A DNA stretch of 64,000 nucleotides. Source: Sphingobacterium olei (lineage in GTDB: Bacteria > Bacteroidota > Bacteroidia > Sphingobacteriales > Sphingobacteriaceae). Under the pieces are notes generated by a model. It was given only the letters and a program-made list of their open reading frames with translations. It searched no databases and had not been told where the DNA came from. A program made the translations under genes and the position numbers. Positions 24,961 through 34,430 of the stretch are shown in pieces. Every line of letters begins with the position of its first letter. Positions within the stretch are counted from its first letter, which is position 1. The stretch covers positions 186,001 through 250,000 of the forward strand of contig NZ_SUME01000001.1 in NCBI RefSeq assembly GCF_005048855.1, written 5' to 3'.

Positions 24961-27606
24961 TCATTGCTTGCGTTCACTGTCGTTATCCGTTTCATGCTGT
25001 ATGGAAGTAGCCGACGGAATAAGAGGCGGTGATTGTACCAAGGCAAGCTGATGTGCGGCCTTCATTTCACGCTGTACAACGAAGGTACCCTTCACACGCG
25101 TAGAATTGAACAGATAAAGAGACCATATAACAGCAAAAGCGATAGCGCGAACGATTTCCGAAGGTTCACTGTACATCTCGGTCTGATTTTTAAATATAAC
25201 CCAAGCGACAATTATATCCAAGATTACAACGATTAGCTGTAACATCAATAAAGCAAAAAGCGTTTGTGGGAAAATATCTCGTCTTTTGATCAGCAGATAG
25301 AAACAGTATGCAGATAGGAAAATGATCATCGTATTAGCAGCAAACTCAAAAATTAGAAACATACCATATAGAAAAGGAGAGATTCCCACGTTGTAACTCA
25401 AAGTAGCCCATAGCTGTTCGCTAAAAGAAAGCGGCATCATTACACCAAAAAATATCCGGATAGGACTCAGAAACAATGCTATGGCCAGCAAGACCAGCCA
25501 ACCGCCGATGGTGTCATATTGTGCTTCATCATATAATGAAATGAAAGATGAGGCATTTTGTCGATGATAGTATCGAAATGTTGCCCAAGTAAATAAGGCT
25601 AGCAGGCTGATAAAACCTAGAACCGACCACCAATTTACCTGATTCTGTGTATTTGATCCCGTTACGAAACCATCATTATCCAAGTAGACGGCAGTACTAA
25701 AAAAAGCGTCTTTGTCAGAGAAATCAGAAAGATAATCCTTAATACCTTCATCCTTCACAAACGTGTCATGGAAGCCCAATCGAAAAGAAATCTTTATCGT
25801 GTCTTTATTTGTCGTGATGCTTTTCCCAAAATAGTAGCTTTCCCTGGTCGTAAAGTTATTCTCTCGTATAGCAGGAATGGTTACATCGTCTGGGTTGATG
25901 ATGTAGACATCGTGTTCTAAAGCTAGCGGATAGTATAGGGCGATGGGAGTCATGCGTGTTTCCATCACGTCAGGGAGCGATGAACTTAAGTTGGCTGCAT
26001 ATACGGATACGGCTGGTCTGTTCGTCGTCAGATCCAGTTCCGATAGCTTTTTAATGGAATATGATTCTTTAACACGAAATACATTGTTGGCTATATCGTC
26101 TTCGTATGTCAAAGCCGACCGCTTCGTGGCCTGTTTGTAGAGTCGTTGGTAGTATTCTAAATAAGATTTCTCAATTTGATTCTTAGCGGTCTGTTTAAAA
26201 TAACTACGAATATCGTCTGCATTTGATCCTGTATAGATGGTTAGCACATCGAGAATAGCAGCACCGTCTTTTTGCAGGTTGAATTGTTCTTCTACGCGTG
26301 TGTTTCCAGCCACAATTTTTTCCGTATCGTACATTTCGGCTCCCGGCTTTGCCCATAAAACTTTCCCGTAGAAAGGGAAATGTCGATCGCGAATCGGTCC
26401 ACCTTGGTTCGTAATGGTGGGATCAATAAATTGCCCACGTCCGCCCACACTGAAGTAAGCCACCATATGGTTGAATGCGGCGGGAGAGGGGAGGGATTCA
26501 TCCAGATTATATTCTTCGAAAGAATTTACCAGCACAAGCTGGCTCTTGATGCCCCTATGCTGAAGCATGGCGGCGAGCAAGACCGATTTATCCTTACAAT
26601 CGCCGTATCGCTGTGCAAACACTTTTTCTGGGTTGTTGGCTCGATGGGAATATTCACCAACTTCTATACCCATGTATCGTATCTCGTTTTGCACGAAATC
26701 GGCAATCTCTTTTACATATTCCATGGAATCGCCCTTTGCCTTTTGCCAAAGATGCTCTGCAAACTGCCGCAACTTGCCCGATTTTGCCAATACCGGAATA
26801 GGATTGACGTCAGAAGCCCACTTACCCACGTCCGACCATTTCTCAAATTCCGAGCATTCTATCCGTTGTCTTGTTGCATACCACAGTGGTACATTCGGCT
26901 CGTACTCTGTCTTATCCGTACCGGCAATATCCCAATAATAGGCCGTGGCATTGCCAAGATCTTGCTTAGTAGGCGCAACAGCACCCATAAAGGTTTTAAA
27001 ATGGAGTTTACGTCCTTTTGGTACAATATAGCTTATGTGGAGCAATCCCATAGGTTCAAAACCTTGAAGGGTATAACTATCGAAAAATTTCCCTCCGAAT
27101 ACCGGATTGAAGCCTTTCACAGAATAGGATAATACAATCTTGTCGTCTTTTCTTAAATCTTCGAGTAGCAAATAAGCGGAATAGGTTCCGTTGTAAATCG
27201 ATCGCGACAGTTCGGTCTCGTAGGCCATGAGTTCGAATTTTCCCAAATTTAGGCGGTCCAATCGCTTTCCATCGCGTATCAGATAAAGTTCGTGTAAGAT
27301 TAGTGTTTGATATTTAGGTTCGAAACTGATGTGAATCTGACCCGCATTTTCCGCACCCGCATTTTCCGTTAAAACTTTGACATTACGCGAAAAACGGGTT
27401 TGTGTGGCAAGATCGACTTGGTATTCGATACTTTCAAAATAATAGCCATCACTGATGTCTTCCAGATTAGGTGTTTTTGGCTGATGTTGTGAGTACCGCA
27501 CCCAATTAGGGACGGCTGTCTTTGTCAATGTAGGCGATACGGCATAGGTAATCACCACTGTAAAAAGAAAAAAAAGTGTGAGGCTAAAAATCTTACCTAA
27601 TTTCAT
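24961..27606 (-). CDS. DUF3857 - transglutaminase-like membrane protein
   Basis: An 881-residue exported protein. A signal helix (about 4-24) precedes a DUF3857 beta domain (to about 260) and a transglutaminase-like domain with the Cys-His-Asp triad: Cys near residue 336 in RYGDCKDKSVLLAAML, His in AFNHMVAYF, Asp in FIDPTI. A DUF3858-type C-terminal beta domain follows, then about five transmembrane helices between residues 690 and 850, beginning WWSVLGFISLLALFTWATF and continuing WLVLLAIALFLSPIRIFF as in DUF2569-type proteins. Triad positions suggest a cysteine-peptidase or amidase fold at the periplasmic face. Family members are common in Bacteroidota but their substrates are unknown. It is monocistronic. 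Confidence 0.85.
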   Translation of the reverse strand: MKLGKIFSLTLFFLFTVVITYAVSPTLTKTAVPNWVRYSQHQPKTPNLEDISDGYYFESIEYQVDLATQTRFSRNVKVLTENAGAENAGQIHISFEPKYQTLILHELYLIRDGKRLDRLNLGKFELMAYETELSRSIYNGTYSAYLLLEDLRKDDKIVLSYSVKGFNPVFGGKFFDSYTLQGFEPMGLLHISYIVPKGRKLHFKTFMGAVAPTKQDLGNATAYYWDIAGTDKTEYEPNVPLWYATRQRIECSEFEKWSDVGKWASDVNPIPVLAKSGKLRQFAEHLWQKAKGDSMEYVKEIADFVQNEIRYMGIEVGEYSHRANNPEKVFAQRYGDCKDKSVLLAAMLQHRGIKSQLVLVNSFEEYNLDESLPSPAAFNHMVAYFSVGGRGQFIDPTITNQGGPIRDRHFPFYGKVLWAKPGAEMYDTEKIVAGNTRVEEQFNLQKDGAAILDVLTIYTGSNADDIRSYFKQTAKNQIEKSYLEYYQRLYKQATKRSALTYEDDIANNVFRVKESYSIKKLSELDLTTNRPAVSVYAANLSSSLPDVMETRMTPIALYYPLALEHDVYIINPDDVTIPAIRENNFTTRESYYFGKSITTNKDTIKISFRLGFHDTFVKDEGIKDYLSDFSDKDAFFSTAVYLDNDGFVTGSNTQNQVNWWSVLGFISLLALFTWATFRYYHRQNASSFISLYDEAQYDTIGGWLVLLAIALFLSPIRIFFGVMMPLSFSEQLWATLSYNVGISPFLYGMFLIFEFAANTMIIFLSAYCFYLLIKRRDIFPQTLFALLMLQLIVVILDIIVAWVIFKNQTEMYSEPSEIVRAIAFAVIWSLYLFNSTRVKGTFVVQREMKAAHQLALVQSPPLIPSATSIQHETDNDSERKQ

Positions 27607-27841
27607 GGGGTCAATAATATTTGAACGAATATAATAATAAGTTCAATTATTTGGAAGAACTAATCGTAAATGAACCTGTATTTCGTACCTGCACAAAATG
27701 GTATCCTTAAATTGATAGCTGAATTAGGAAGATCATTTTGTTTAGCATGGGTATTCATCCGAGGGCGATATTATGGAAAGAAATGAATGTATTATGATAT
27801 TTCGAAGCGAAATAAAAGATTTTTATATCTTAAATTAGCAT

Positions 27842-28963
27842 ATGAACAAGACGGAGAGAAATAAAGGATTTGTCTTTAAGCAATATGAAGAGCCCTTTCA
27901 GACACCTTTTGATAAGTTGTTTGAAATTTTCAAGGAACTTATTACTTATACTTCCGGTGATTTTGACGAAGCTATCGATTGGTTGCGGCAGTTAGATAAG
28001 GAGTTTAAATTAACTACCCCAACGTATACCATTGATGATTTTATAGCAGATTTGAAGAGTAAGGGCTATATCGTCGATCGTCTGGATTTTAATGGAAATG
28101 GGGGAGTGGGGATCAGCTCGAAGATGGAGAAAGCCCTGCGGCAAAATGCGTTGGATCAGATCTTCGGAAAGATGCGTAAAGGTAAAACCGGAAATCATAA
28201 AACAAAATACAGTGGACAAAGTGACGAAAATACAGGAGATTTTAGAAGCTATCAATATGGAGATAGTCTAGACAAAATTTCTGTTACCGAGAGCCTGAAA
28301 AATGCGCAGGTAAACCATGGAATAGGTGATTTCAGCTTATCGGAGAATGATTTGGTAGTTGAAGATACGCAATTTAAGTCGCAGATGAGCACGGTGTTGA
28401 TGATTGATATCAGCCATAGTATGATCTTGTACGGCGAAGACCGTATCACACCCGCGAAGAAGGTAGCTATGGCCCTGTCGGAGCTAATACTCACGCGTTA
28501 TCCCAAAGATTCATTGGATGTTATCGTATTTGGCAACGATGCCTGGCCTATAGCGATCAAAGATCTGCCCTACTTGCAAGTGGGGCCATTTCATACGAAT
28601 ACCGTCGCCGGCGTACAATTGGCCTTGGATATACTAAGACGGAAACGTCATGCAAACAAACAGATATTCATGATTACGGATGGCAAACCGAGCTGCTTAA
28701 ACATGCCGGATGGCACATACTATAAAAATCCCATGGGGTTAGATCCTGTAATTACCGGTAAATGTTATAGTATCGCCGCGCAAGCCCGAAAACTAGGAAT
28801 CCCGATCACGACATTTATGATCACTTCTGATCCATATCTTCAGGAGTTTGTCGATGAATTTACGGCCTCTAACCGGGGTAAGGCCTACTATACCGGATTG
28901 GGCGACTTAGGCGAAATGATCTTTGAAGATTACGAGGACAATCGGAAAAAGAGAATACGATAA
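27842..28963 (+). CDS. VWA-domain protein partnering an AAA+ ATPase
   Basis: A 373-residue cytoplasmic protein with a C-terminal von Willebrand A domain (about 180-365). The metal-ion-dependent adhesion site is complete: DISHSM near residue 189 (DxSxS), a Thr in NTVAGVQLAL and Asp in MITDGKP. The N-terminal 170 residues are charged and helical. This is the arrangement of the VWA subunits that work with MoxR/magnesium-chelatase-type ATPases in metal insertion or protein remodelling. The ATPase gene follows after 25 bases on the same strand, which supports a complex. The client is unknown. Confidence 0.88.
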   Translation: MNKTERNKGFVFKQYEEPFQTPFDKLFEIFKELITYTSGDFDEAIDWLRQLDKEFKLTTPTYTIDDFIADLKSKGYIVDRLDFNGNGGVGISSKMEKALRQNALDQIFGKMRKGKTGNHKTKYSGQSDENTGDFRSYQYGDSLDKISVTESLKNAQVNHGIGDFSLSENDLVVEDTQFKSQMSTVLMIDISHSMILYGEDRITPAKKVAMALSELILTRYPKDSLDVIVFGNDAWPIAIKDLPYLQVGPFHTNTVAGVQLALDILRRKRHANKQIFMITDGKPSCLNMPDGTYYKNPMGLDPVITGKCYSIAAQARKLGIPITTFMITSDPYLQEFVDEFTASNRGKAYYTGLGDLGEMIFEDYEDNRKKRIR

Positions 28964-28988
28964 ACTATTGATTTAACAACAACAGTAA

Positions 28989-30455
28989 ATGAATTATACA
29001 ACGATTAAAACTTTCGGAGAATTAAAAAATGCAGGCTATAAGCCCAAAAGCATAAAAGAGGAACTGCGTCAGAACCTGATTGAGAAAATACGCAGCGGCG
29101 AGACCGTTTTTGAAGGTGTGCATGGTTACGAGGATACGGTGATTCCCGAATTGGAAAGAGCTATCCTCTCCAAGCATAACATCAATTTGTTGGGGCTTCG
29201 TGGCCAGGCAAAAACACGGTTGGCCAGACTGATGGTGAACCTATTGGATGAATATATCCCGACAGTCGAGGGCTCTGAAATCAATGACGATCCATACCGG
29301 CCTATTTCTCGTTATGCTGTGGAGTTAATGAAAGAAAAAGGCGATAGTACGCCCATCAGCTGGCTTCACAGGAGCGAACGGTTCGCTGAGAAACTGGCGA
29401 CACCCGATGTAACGGTAGCGGATTTAATCGGCGACGTGGATCCTATAAAAGCAGCGAATTTGAGACTAAGTTATGCGGATGATCGCGTGATCCATTTCGG
29501 GATGATCCCTCGTGCCAACCGTTCGATATTTGTAATCAACGAACTGCCCGATTTGCAAGCCAGGATTCAAGTCGCGCTCTTCAATATACTGCAGGAGGGC
29601 GATATACAGATCCGTGGATTTAAGTTGCGGTTGCCTCTGGATTTGCAGTTTATCTTTACGGCCAATCCCGAAGATTATACCAATAGAGGAAGTATTGTGA
29701 CACCCTTGAAGGACCGTATAGGTTCTCAGATTCTCACACATTACCCTACCTCTGTGGCAGTAGCCAAAGCGATCACCGAGCAGGAAGCTGGTTTGGAAGC
29801 CGGACAAAAAGAACAGATCTATGTACCTGAATTGGCACGTGATATACTGGAACAGATTAGTTTTGAAGCTCGGAATAGCGAATACATCGATGTAAAAAGT
29901 GGTGTCAGCGCCAGAATGGGGATTACCGCATTTCAAAATTTGCTAAGTACTGCCGAATTGCGTATGCTGAGAAACGGAGATACAGCTACAGCAGTACGGT
30001 TGAGCGATTTTATGGGAATCGTTCCGGCTATCACGGGGAAGGTAGAGTTGGTGTATGAAGGCGAGCAAGAAGGCGCTGCAGCTGTAGCAATACAACTGAT
30101 AGAAAGTGCGGTTAAGACCTTGTTCATAACCCTATTTCCTAAGATAGAGAAGTTAGAAAAGGAAAATGAACAATACCCCTACGATGAAATTGTGCGATGG
30201 TTCTTAAATTCGGATGGTATCCAACTACCGGATGAACTTAATGATGACGATTATCATGATACATTGGGCCAAGTGGATGCCATTCGTAGGTTGATACAGA
30301 AATACCAGCCGGATACGAGAAAAGAAGATGTCTATTTTCTCAGTGAGTTTGTGTTGTGGGGGTTGACCTTGTATAATAAGTTGAGTAAATACAGAGTGGA
30401 CAATGGGTTACAATTTCAGGATAACTTTCAGGGATACCTCAGGAATAACATATAG
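28989..30455 (+). CDS. MoxR/magnesium-chelatase-like AAA+ ATPase
   Basis: A 488-residue ATPase of the helix-2-insert clade. The Walker A motif is GLRGQAKTR (residues 69-77) and the Walker B region reads IFVINELPDLQ, with Asn-Glu in place of the usual Asp-Glu. A sensor-1 FTANPEDYTN and a KDRIGSQI arginine region follow, and the C-terminal third is helical. Sigma-54-activator motifs are absent. It pairs with the VWA protein upstream by 25 bases. The change of the Walker B Asp is worth noting: it can still allow binding, and hydrolysis must rely on the Glu. A terminator follows. Confidence 0.88.
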   Translation: MNYTTIKTFGELKNAGYKPKSIKEELRQNLIEKIRSGETVFEGVHGYEDTVIPELERAILSKHNINLLGLRGQAKTRLARLMVNLLDEYIPTVEGSEINDDPYRPISRYAVELMKEKGDSTPISWLHRSERFAEKLATPDVTVADLIGDVDPIKAANLRLSYADDRVIHFGMIPRANRSIFVINELPDLQARIQVALFNILQEGDIQIRGFKLRLPLDLQFIFTANPEDYTNRGSIVTPLKDRIGSQILTHYPTSVAVAKAITEQEAGLEAGQKEQIYVPELARDILEQISFEARNSEYIDVKSGVSARMGITAFQNLLSTAELRMLRNGDTATAVRLSDFMGIVPAITGKVELVYEGEQEGAAAVAIQLIESAVKTLFITLFPKIEKLEKENEQYPYDEIVRWFLNSDGIQLPDELNDDDYHDTLGQVDAIRRLIQKYQPDTRKEDVYFLSEFVLWGLTLYNKLSKYRVDNGLQFQDNFQGYLRNNI

Positions 30456-30478
30456 AACTGTCGGTTAAGCTACATATA

Positions 30479-30510
30479 AAAATCCCATACGCCTTAGTAT
30501 GGGATTTTAA
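30479..30510. terminator. Bidirectional terminator between the AAA+ gene and rtcB
   Basis: AAATCCCATAC and GTATGGGATTT form a perfect 11-base stem around GCCTTA, with T-rich sequence on the plus-strand 3' side. It ends inside the stop codon region of rtcB, so it serves the AAA+ gene and probably also rtcB, which converges on it. Confidence 0.8.
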
Positions 30511-31928
30511 TCCTCTCTCGATCCGTCATCTGCCATACGTACTATTTTTGGTAAAAATGTCGCCACGACATCCACCAGGTCAGTTTGCGAAGCCATGACC
30601 GTATGGATGTCCTTATAAGCCATTGGTGCTTCGTCCATTCCGGCTCCGAGCAGGGAAACTCCGTTGGCTGCCAATATAGTCTTTAGCTCCATTGAAGATA
30701 AGGTTTTTATAGCCTGCGTGCGGCTCATTAATCGGCCCGCACCGTGCGAAGCCGAGTGGATGGCACGCTTTTCACCTTTACCGCGAACCAAAAATCCCGG
30801 TGTAGCCATCGATCCCGGTATAATTCCCAATACACCTTTCCCTGCAGGAGTAGCTCCTTTACGATGAACGATTACTTCCTCGTCATTCAATAGTTCTTTC
30901 CAAGCGAAGTTATGGTGATTTTCGACTTTAGCTAACAGCTCAGCGCCCAAGGCAGATCGTATTTTATCATGGATAACGCCATGACAAGCCGAAGCGTAGT
31001 CGCCCGCCAAATTCATGGCCAACCAATAAGCCTGTCCTTCTGCCTTATCTAAGTCCAAGTAGGCTAAGTTTTGGGCTTCATAGGGAAGTTTGCAGATTTC
31101 TTTGGCTAATTTAGTGTAATGTCCAGCAATGGTAGCACCTATTCCCCGTGATCCCGAATGCGTAAGTAAAGCCAGATATTTGCCTTTTTCTAAGCCTAAT
31201 ACTTCATCGGCCGTGTCCACGTCCATCACCCCAAATTCCACGAAGTGGTTGCCTCCTCCCGAGGAGCCTAATTGTGTCCATGCCTTGTCTTTCAATGATC
31301 GAATAAAGTTGTCGGTTTCAAACAAGGAGCTGTCCAAAACCTCATGATCTATTCTTTCGTGCTTCAAGTAGCCATTTCCTGCACCAAAACGCGTGTTTTT
31401 CATCAGTATGTCCTTAAGTTTGCCTGTATGCCCCTCAAGATAAGACGCAGGTAGATCAAATATAGACAACGCCATTCGGCAACCAATATCCACACCGACA
31501 CCGTAAGGAATAACCTCGTTTTTTGTTGCCAACACACCTCCGATTGGTAGGCCGTAACCTTGGTGCGCATCCGGCATCAAGGCACCAGCCACCGCTACAG
31601 GTAATTTCATTGCTACATCCATTTGTTTTGTAGCGCCTTCTTCAATATGTTCTTTGCCGAAGATGGAATAGACCTGTGGAGCGTCGTTTAGCCGAATGGT
31701 TTCTGCTTCAATGGTATCGATCTTCAACAGTACTTCAGCGAGGGGTTTAAAAATAGCATCCTCCAGATACGATGTTGGATTTTCGAGTACATTTTTGAAA
31801 TTTTCTAGCATTTGCTCCCTGCTAAAGCCTAATCTTTTTTTGTTGATCTTCAGTGCAACACCCATTGCATGATTCTCTTTATACCCTAAGGCAATCAAAT
31901 CATTGCCATTAATTCTTTTATTTTCCAT
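30507..31928 (-). CDS. rtcB: RNA-splicing ligase RtcB
   Basis: RtcB joins RNA 2',3'-cyclic phosphate (or 3'-phosphate) ends to 5'-OH ends with GTP and Mn. The 473-residue protein carries the metal-binding motifs GVGVDIGCRM and GSSGGGNHFVEFG, the HSGSRGIG loop, and the guanylylated histidine in ASHGAGRLMSR. All are intact, so I expect an active enzyme. In Enterobacteria rtcB is controlled by a neighbouring sigma-54 regulator; here the neighbours are a WYL-domain regulator (divergent, 367 bases away) and a VWA-AAA+ pair (convergent). It may function in tRNA or rRNA repair after damage, as in other bacteria; which RNA it repairs here is not known. Confidence 0.93.
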   Translation of the reverse strand: MENKRINGNDLIALGYKENHAMGVALKINKKRLGFSREQMLENFKNVLENPTSYLEDAIFKPLAEVLLKIDTIEAETIRLNDAPQVYSIFGKEHIEEGATKQMDVAMKLPVAVAGALMPDAHQGYGLPIGGVLATKNEVIPYGVGVDIGCRMALSIFDLPASYLEGHTGKLKDILMKNTRFGAGNGYLKHERIDHEVLDSSLFETDNFIRSLKDKAWTQLGSSGGGNHFVEFGVMDVDTADEVLGLEKGKYLALLTHSGSRGIGATIAGHYTKLAKEICKLPYEAQNLAYLDLDKAEGQAYWLAMNLAGDYASACHGVIHDKIRSALGAELLAKVENHHNFAWKELLNDEEVIVHRKGATPAGKGVLGIIPGSMATPGFLVRGKGEKRAIHSASHGAGRLMSRTQAIKTLSSMELKTILAANGVSLLGAGMDEAPMAYKDIHTVMASQTDLVDVVATFLPKIVRMADDGSRED

Positions 31929-32295
31929 TTTTATAAAGTTATGAAAGTTTTCTTATCCTCTTTCCTAAGCAAGGAGCAACAACCTCTTTACGTTGCCCCT
32001 TGCGCCTCTTCGTTTCTATTTGATAAATAATGCTTAAAGCTTTCGCTTATTTTCATCAAAGAGCGATTGTCAATACTGACATGACAAAGGTGCGAAGTGT
32101 ACTACGCAGCTTTTTTGCGTGATTCAAACTAAAAGCGATAAAAAATATGTTTATTATGTAATTGTCTGATAACAAGTTTGATAAAATTTAAAACTGATAG
32201 CGCTTACGATTCCTTATATGGATATTGCGCAAATGTATTGCGTAGTAAAATATAAAAGTTATCTTTATTCAATAAGAAATTTGCTGTAAATCATT
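31929..32295. other. Divergent intergenic region between rtcB and the WYL regulator
   Basis: A 367-base gap without a gene. It contains a strong stem-loop in the rtcB leader (31969-32003), a TATCTTTA -7-like box at 32260-32267 for the WYL gene, and two TTGCG repeats near 32225-32242. Both genes probably have their promoters here, so the WYL protein may control both. Confidence 0.5.
31969..32003 (-). ncRNA. Structured element in the rtcB 5' leader
   Basis: GCAAGG-a-GCAAC and GTTGC-c-CCTTGC pair in eleven positions with a single A/C mismatch around an 11-base loop. It lies about 40 bases upstream of the rtcB start on the strand that would be transcribed into its leader. It lacks a T-run, so it is not a simple terminator; a protein or RNA-processing target in the leader is plausible. 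Confidence 0.4.
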
Positions 32296-33315
32296 ATGTC
32301 TATTAATAAACTTGCTCTTATCCGTTACAAAATCATCGATAACTGTCTTCGGCAGACGCATCGTAAATGGACGTTGGAAGACCTGATAGAGAGGGTTTCG
32401 GAAGGACTCTATGAATTAGAGGGTATTCATAACGGTGTAAGTACAAGAACGATACAAGGTGACATCCAATTGATGCGCAGCAATAAGTTGGGTTATAATG
32501 CACCAATTGTGGTTATCAAGCGTAAATTTTATACATACGGGGATCCGAATTATTCGATTAGCAATACCCCCTTCTCAGACAGTGATTTGTCCAAAATGAG
32601 GGATGCGGTCGATATCCTGAAACATTTGAATGGCTTTGCCTATTTTGAAGAAATGAGTGATATAATCGCCCGATTGGAAAATAATCTGTCTAAACAGGAA
32701 GACATATCTCCCTCTTGTATACAAATGGAAAGTAATAAACTGCTAAAAGGACTGAATTGGATAACACCTATTCATAAAGCTATCAGGGAACAAATACCTC
32801 TATTGATTACCTATAAATCATTTAAATCCAAAACAGAACAAGAGGCCGTATACTTTGCTTATCTATTGAAGGAATACCGTAACAGGTGGTTCGTAATCTG
32901 CAAACCGAAAAAAGGGAAAACCCTGGTTACATTGGCGCTGGATCGGATCGTGGATATAGATGAAATGGCAAAAGCAGGATATGTACCCTATGAAGGCATA
33001 GATTTTGAACGTTATTATGCGGATACAATCGGCGTAACGAAATCCGAAAAGGATAGAGGCCATCGGGTCATTCTACAGGTAGAAAGCTACAATGCGCCTT
33101 ACGTCATTACGAAACCCATACATTCGTCGCAGCAGATCTTAAAAACCGAGGAAGATGGGAGCATTTTGATCCGCTTGGATGTAGTGTTAAATTTCGAGTT
33201 AGAACGGGAAATACTGGGCTTTGGCGAATGCATCAAAGTGTTAGCACCAAAAATCCTTCGTGATAGAATCAAACGAAGGTCGTACACAATGTTACAACAG
33301 TATCTTGTTGAATAA
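32296..33315 (+). CDS. WYL-domain transcriptional regulator
   Basis: A 339-residue regulator with an N-terminal winged helix (about 1-65, DNCLRQTHRKWTLEDLIERVSE) and a WYL domain (about 155-225) of Sm-like fold, seen as LLITYKSFKSKTEQEAVYFAYLLKEYRNRWFVICKPK. A C-terminal WCX-type extension follows. WYL domains often bind nucleic acids or nucleotides and are found in regulators of phage defence and DNA damage responses. It is divergent from rtcB and the intergenic region holds candidate promoters for both; this suggests, but does not prove, control of rtcB. It is not beside any recognised defence gene. Confidence 0.85.
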   Translation: MSINKLALIRYKIIDNCLRQTHRKWTLEDLIERVSEGLYELEGIHNGVSTRTIQGDIQLMRSNKLGYNAPIVVIKRKFYTYGDPNYSISNTPFSDSDLSKMRDAVDILKHLNGFAYFEEMSDIIARLENNLSKQEDISPSCIQMESNKLLKGLNWITPIHKAIREQIPLLITYKSFKSKTEQEAVYFAYLLKEYRNRWFVICKPKKGKTLVTLALDRIVDIDEMAKAGYVPYEGIDFERYYADTIGVTKSEKDRGHRVILQVESYNAPYVITKPIHSSQQILKTEEDGSILIRLDVVLNFELEREILGFGECIKVLAPKILRDRIKRRSYTMLQQYLVE

Positions 33316-33364
33316 TAGTTTGCCAACTGTAGTTTCCTGTCCCTACTAATCCCAGCTGTCTAAG

Positions 33365-34321
33365 CTATCCCAATTCCGCAAAAGACTTGATTTGCTTTTT
33401 ATAAAAATCTATCTTTTGATACATTTTATTAAAGAAAATATTTTTGTCCCGTGTTCCTGCAGTATTCAACAATACAGAATTCTTTAGTTGATGTTGATAG
33501 AATTCCAATGCATTTTGGCAGGTGTCAATATCTTTCGTAATAAAGTACCCCAACATCGTATAAGGAACAAAAAATGATCTCTGCTGCCCATTTAAAATTA
33601 ATACATTATTATTCAAGATCAACAGTTCATGGTAATACATTTGAAAATATTTATTTTTTGGTGTACATTTTCGTTCCAACGATTTGATTAAATCCGTTAA
33701 GTTATCACACAATGCAACAGCATTATCTAGCTGTAGGAGTCCGGATTGAAAGAAATACAAAATCTGCTGTAATGTGCTATTGATCGTAGTATCATTCCAT
33801 ATCTCGTGAACTTGAACAGAAGAATAGAACTTTAGTAAGTTTTCATTATTATCAACCAACGGAGCTTGATAGTTAAAATCCTCAAAGCTAACCTCTTCTT
33901 TTCCAGAATCCAAAAGATTAAGCCATACAAACAGTTTAAACTTAGAAAGCAAATTGTGTCCGATGGTGTAGAATAGGGGGATATCTTTCGCCGAATAATA
34001 TACTGAGGTATGCTCATCCGCATTGTATTCTGTCAATGCGTGAAAAGAATTCCCAAGATAATCTGATAGATCCGTAGCTGAGCGTATCTCTTTTGTCTTG
34101 CGGACCAATACATGTCCCTTGTTTTCAAGCAAAGCATCCAATGAAATTCCAAATACCTGAGCCAATCGAATAGTTTCTTCGATTGTAAATTTACTCTTCT
34201 TTGAAATTCGACGATGTGCAGCATCATAACTGATGTCCAAAGCAGTTGAAATCCTTTCAATCAAAGAATCTTGTGCGTCTATTCTTTTTTGAATGGCCCG
34301 TATTAACTTTTCTTGATACAT
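33365..34321 (-). CDS. XRE-family transcriptional regulator
   Basis: I start the 318-residue protein at the ATG at 34321 (MYQEKLIRAIQKR); the longer frame to 34378 adds a hydrophobic stretch that is unlikely to be translated. Residues about 20-70 form an XRE-type helix-turn-helix, with ISTALDISYDAAHRRI-type recognition and TIEETIRLAQVFGISLDALL. The remaining 240 residues are helical with no named domain. A perfect palindrome sits 12 bases upstream of the start. It is divergent from two envelope genes that are likely targets. This type of large XRE protein is common in Bacteroidota and generally uncharacterised. Confidence 0.75.
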   Translation of the reverse strand: MYQEKLIRAIQKRIDAQDSLIERISTALDISYDAAHRRISKKSKFTIEETIRLAQVFGISLDALLENKGHVLVRKTKEIRSATDLSDYLGNSFHALTEYNADEHTSVYYSAKDIPLFYTIGHNLLSKFKLFVWLNLLDSGKEEVSFEDFNYQAPLVDNNENLLKFYSSVQVHEIWNDTTINSTLQQILYFFQSGLLQLDNAVALCDNLTDLIKSLERKCTPKNKYFQMYYHELLILNNNVLILNGQQRSFFVPYTMLGYFITKDIDTCQNALEFYQHQLKNSVLLNTAGTRDKNIFFNKMYQKIDFYKKQIKSFAELG

Positions 34322-34332
34322 AACTTCTGCTT

Positions 34333-34347
34333 TTGTGATTATCACAA
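34333..34347. promoter_or_regulatory. Palindromic operator upstream of the XRE regulator
   Basis: TTGTGAT-T-ATCACAA is a perfect 15-base palindrome, 12 bases before the regulator's start codon. The position fits autorepression or binding of a Crp-like protein (the half-site TGTGA resembles a Crp site). Which factor binds is unknown. Confidence 0.5.
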
Positions 34348-34369
34348 TAATAAACAAATATTTTAGGAT

Positions 34370-34408
34370 ATATCGCAATTTATGGGTGTGAATATCGCAA
34401 TATCTTTG
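34370..34408 (+). promoter_or_regulatory. Direct repeats overlapping a -7 box for the surface-protein operon
   Basis: ATATCGCAAT occurs at 34370-34379 and 34392-34401, 22 bases apart, about two helical turns. The second overlaps TATCTTTG (34401-34408), an exact TAnnTTTG element for the plus strand. Together with the palindrome this makes a compact divergent control region. The ATG of the operon is 133-160 bases downstream. Confidence 0.5.
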
Positions 34409-34430
34409 ACGTAATCAAATTTAAAATAAT

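Noticed and set aside
26380..27132. A 250-codon open frame on the plus strand inside the transglutaminase gene
   Set aside because: It is antisense to a well-supported 881-residue protein, has low-complexity composition and matches no family.
29466..29936. A 156-codon minus-strand frame inside the AAA+ ATPase gene
   Set aside because: Antisense to Walker motifs of the real gene and without family resemblance.
32040..32130. Further hairpins (ACGCA/TGCGT) as a Y-RNA-like gene between rtcB and WYL
   Set aside because: Stems are only about five bases long and do not assemble into a recognisable Y-RNA or tRNA-like fold.
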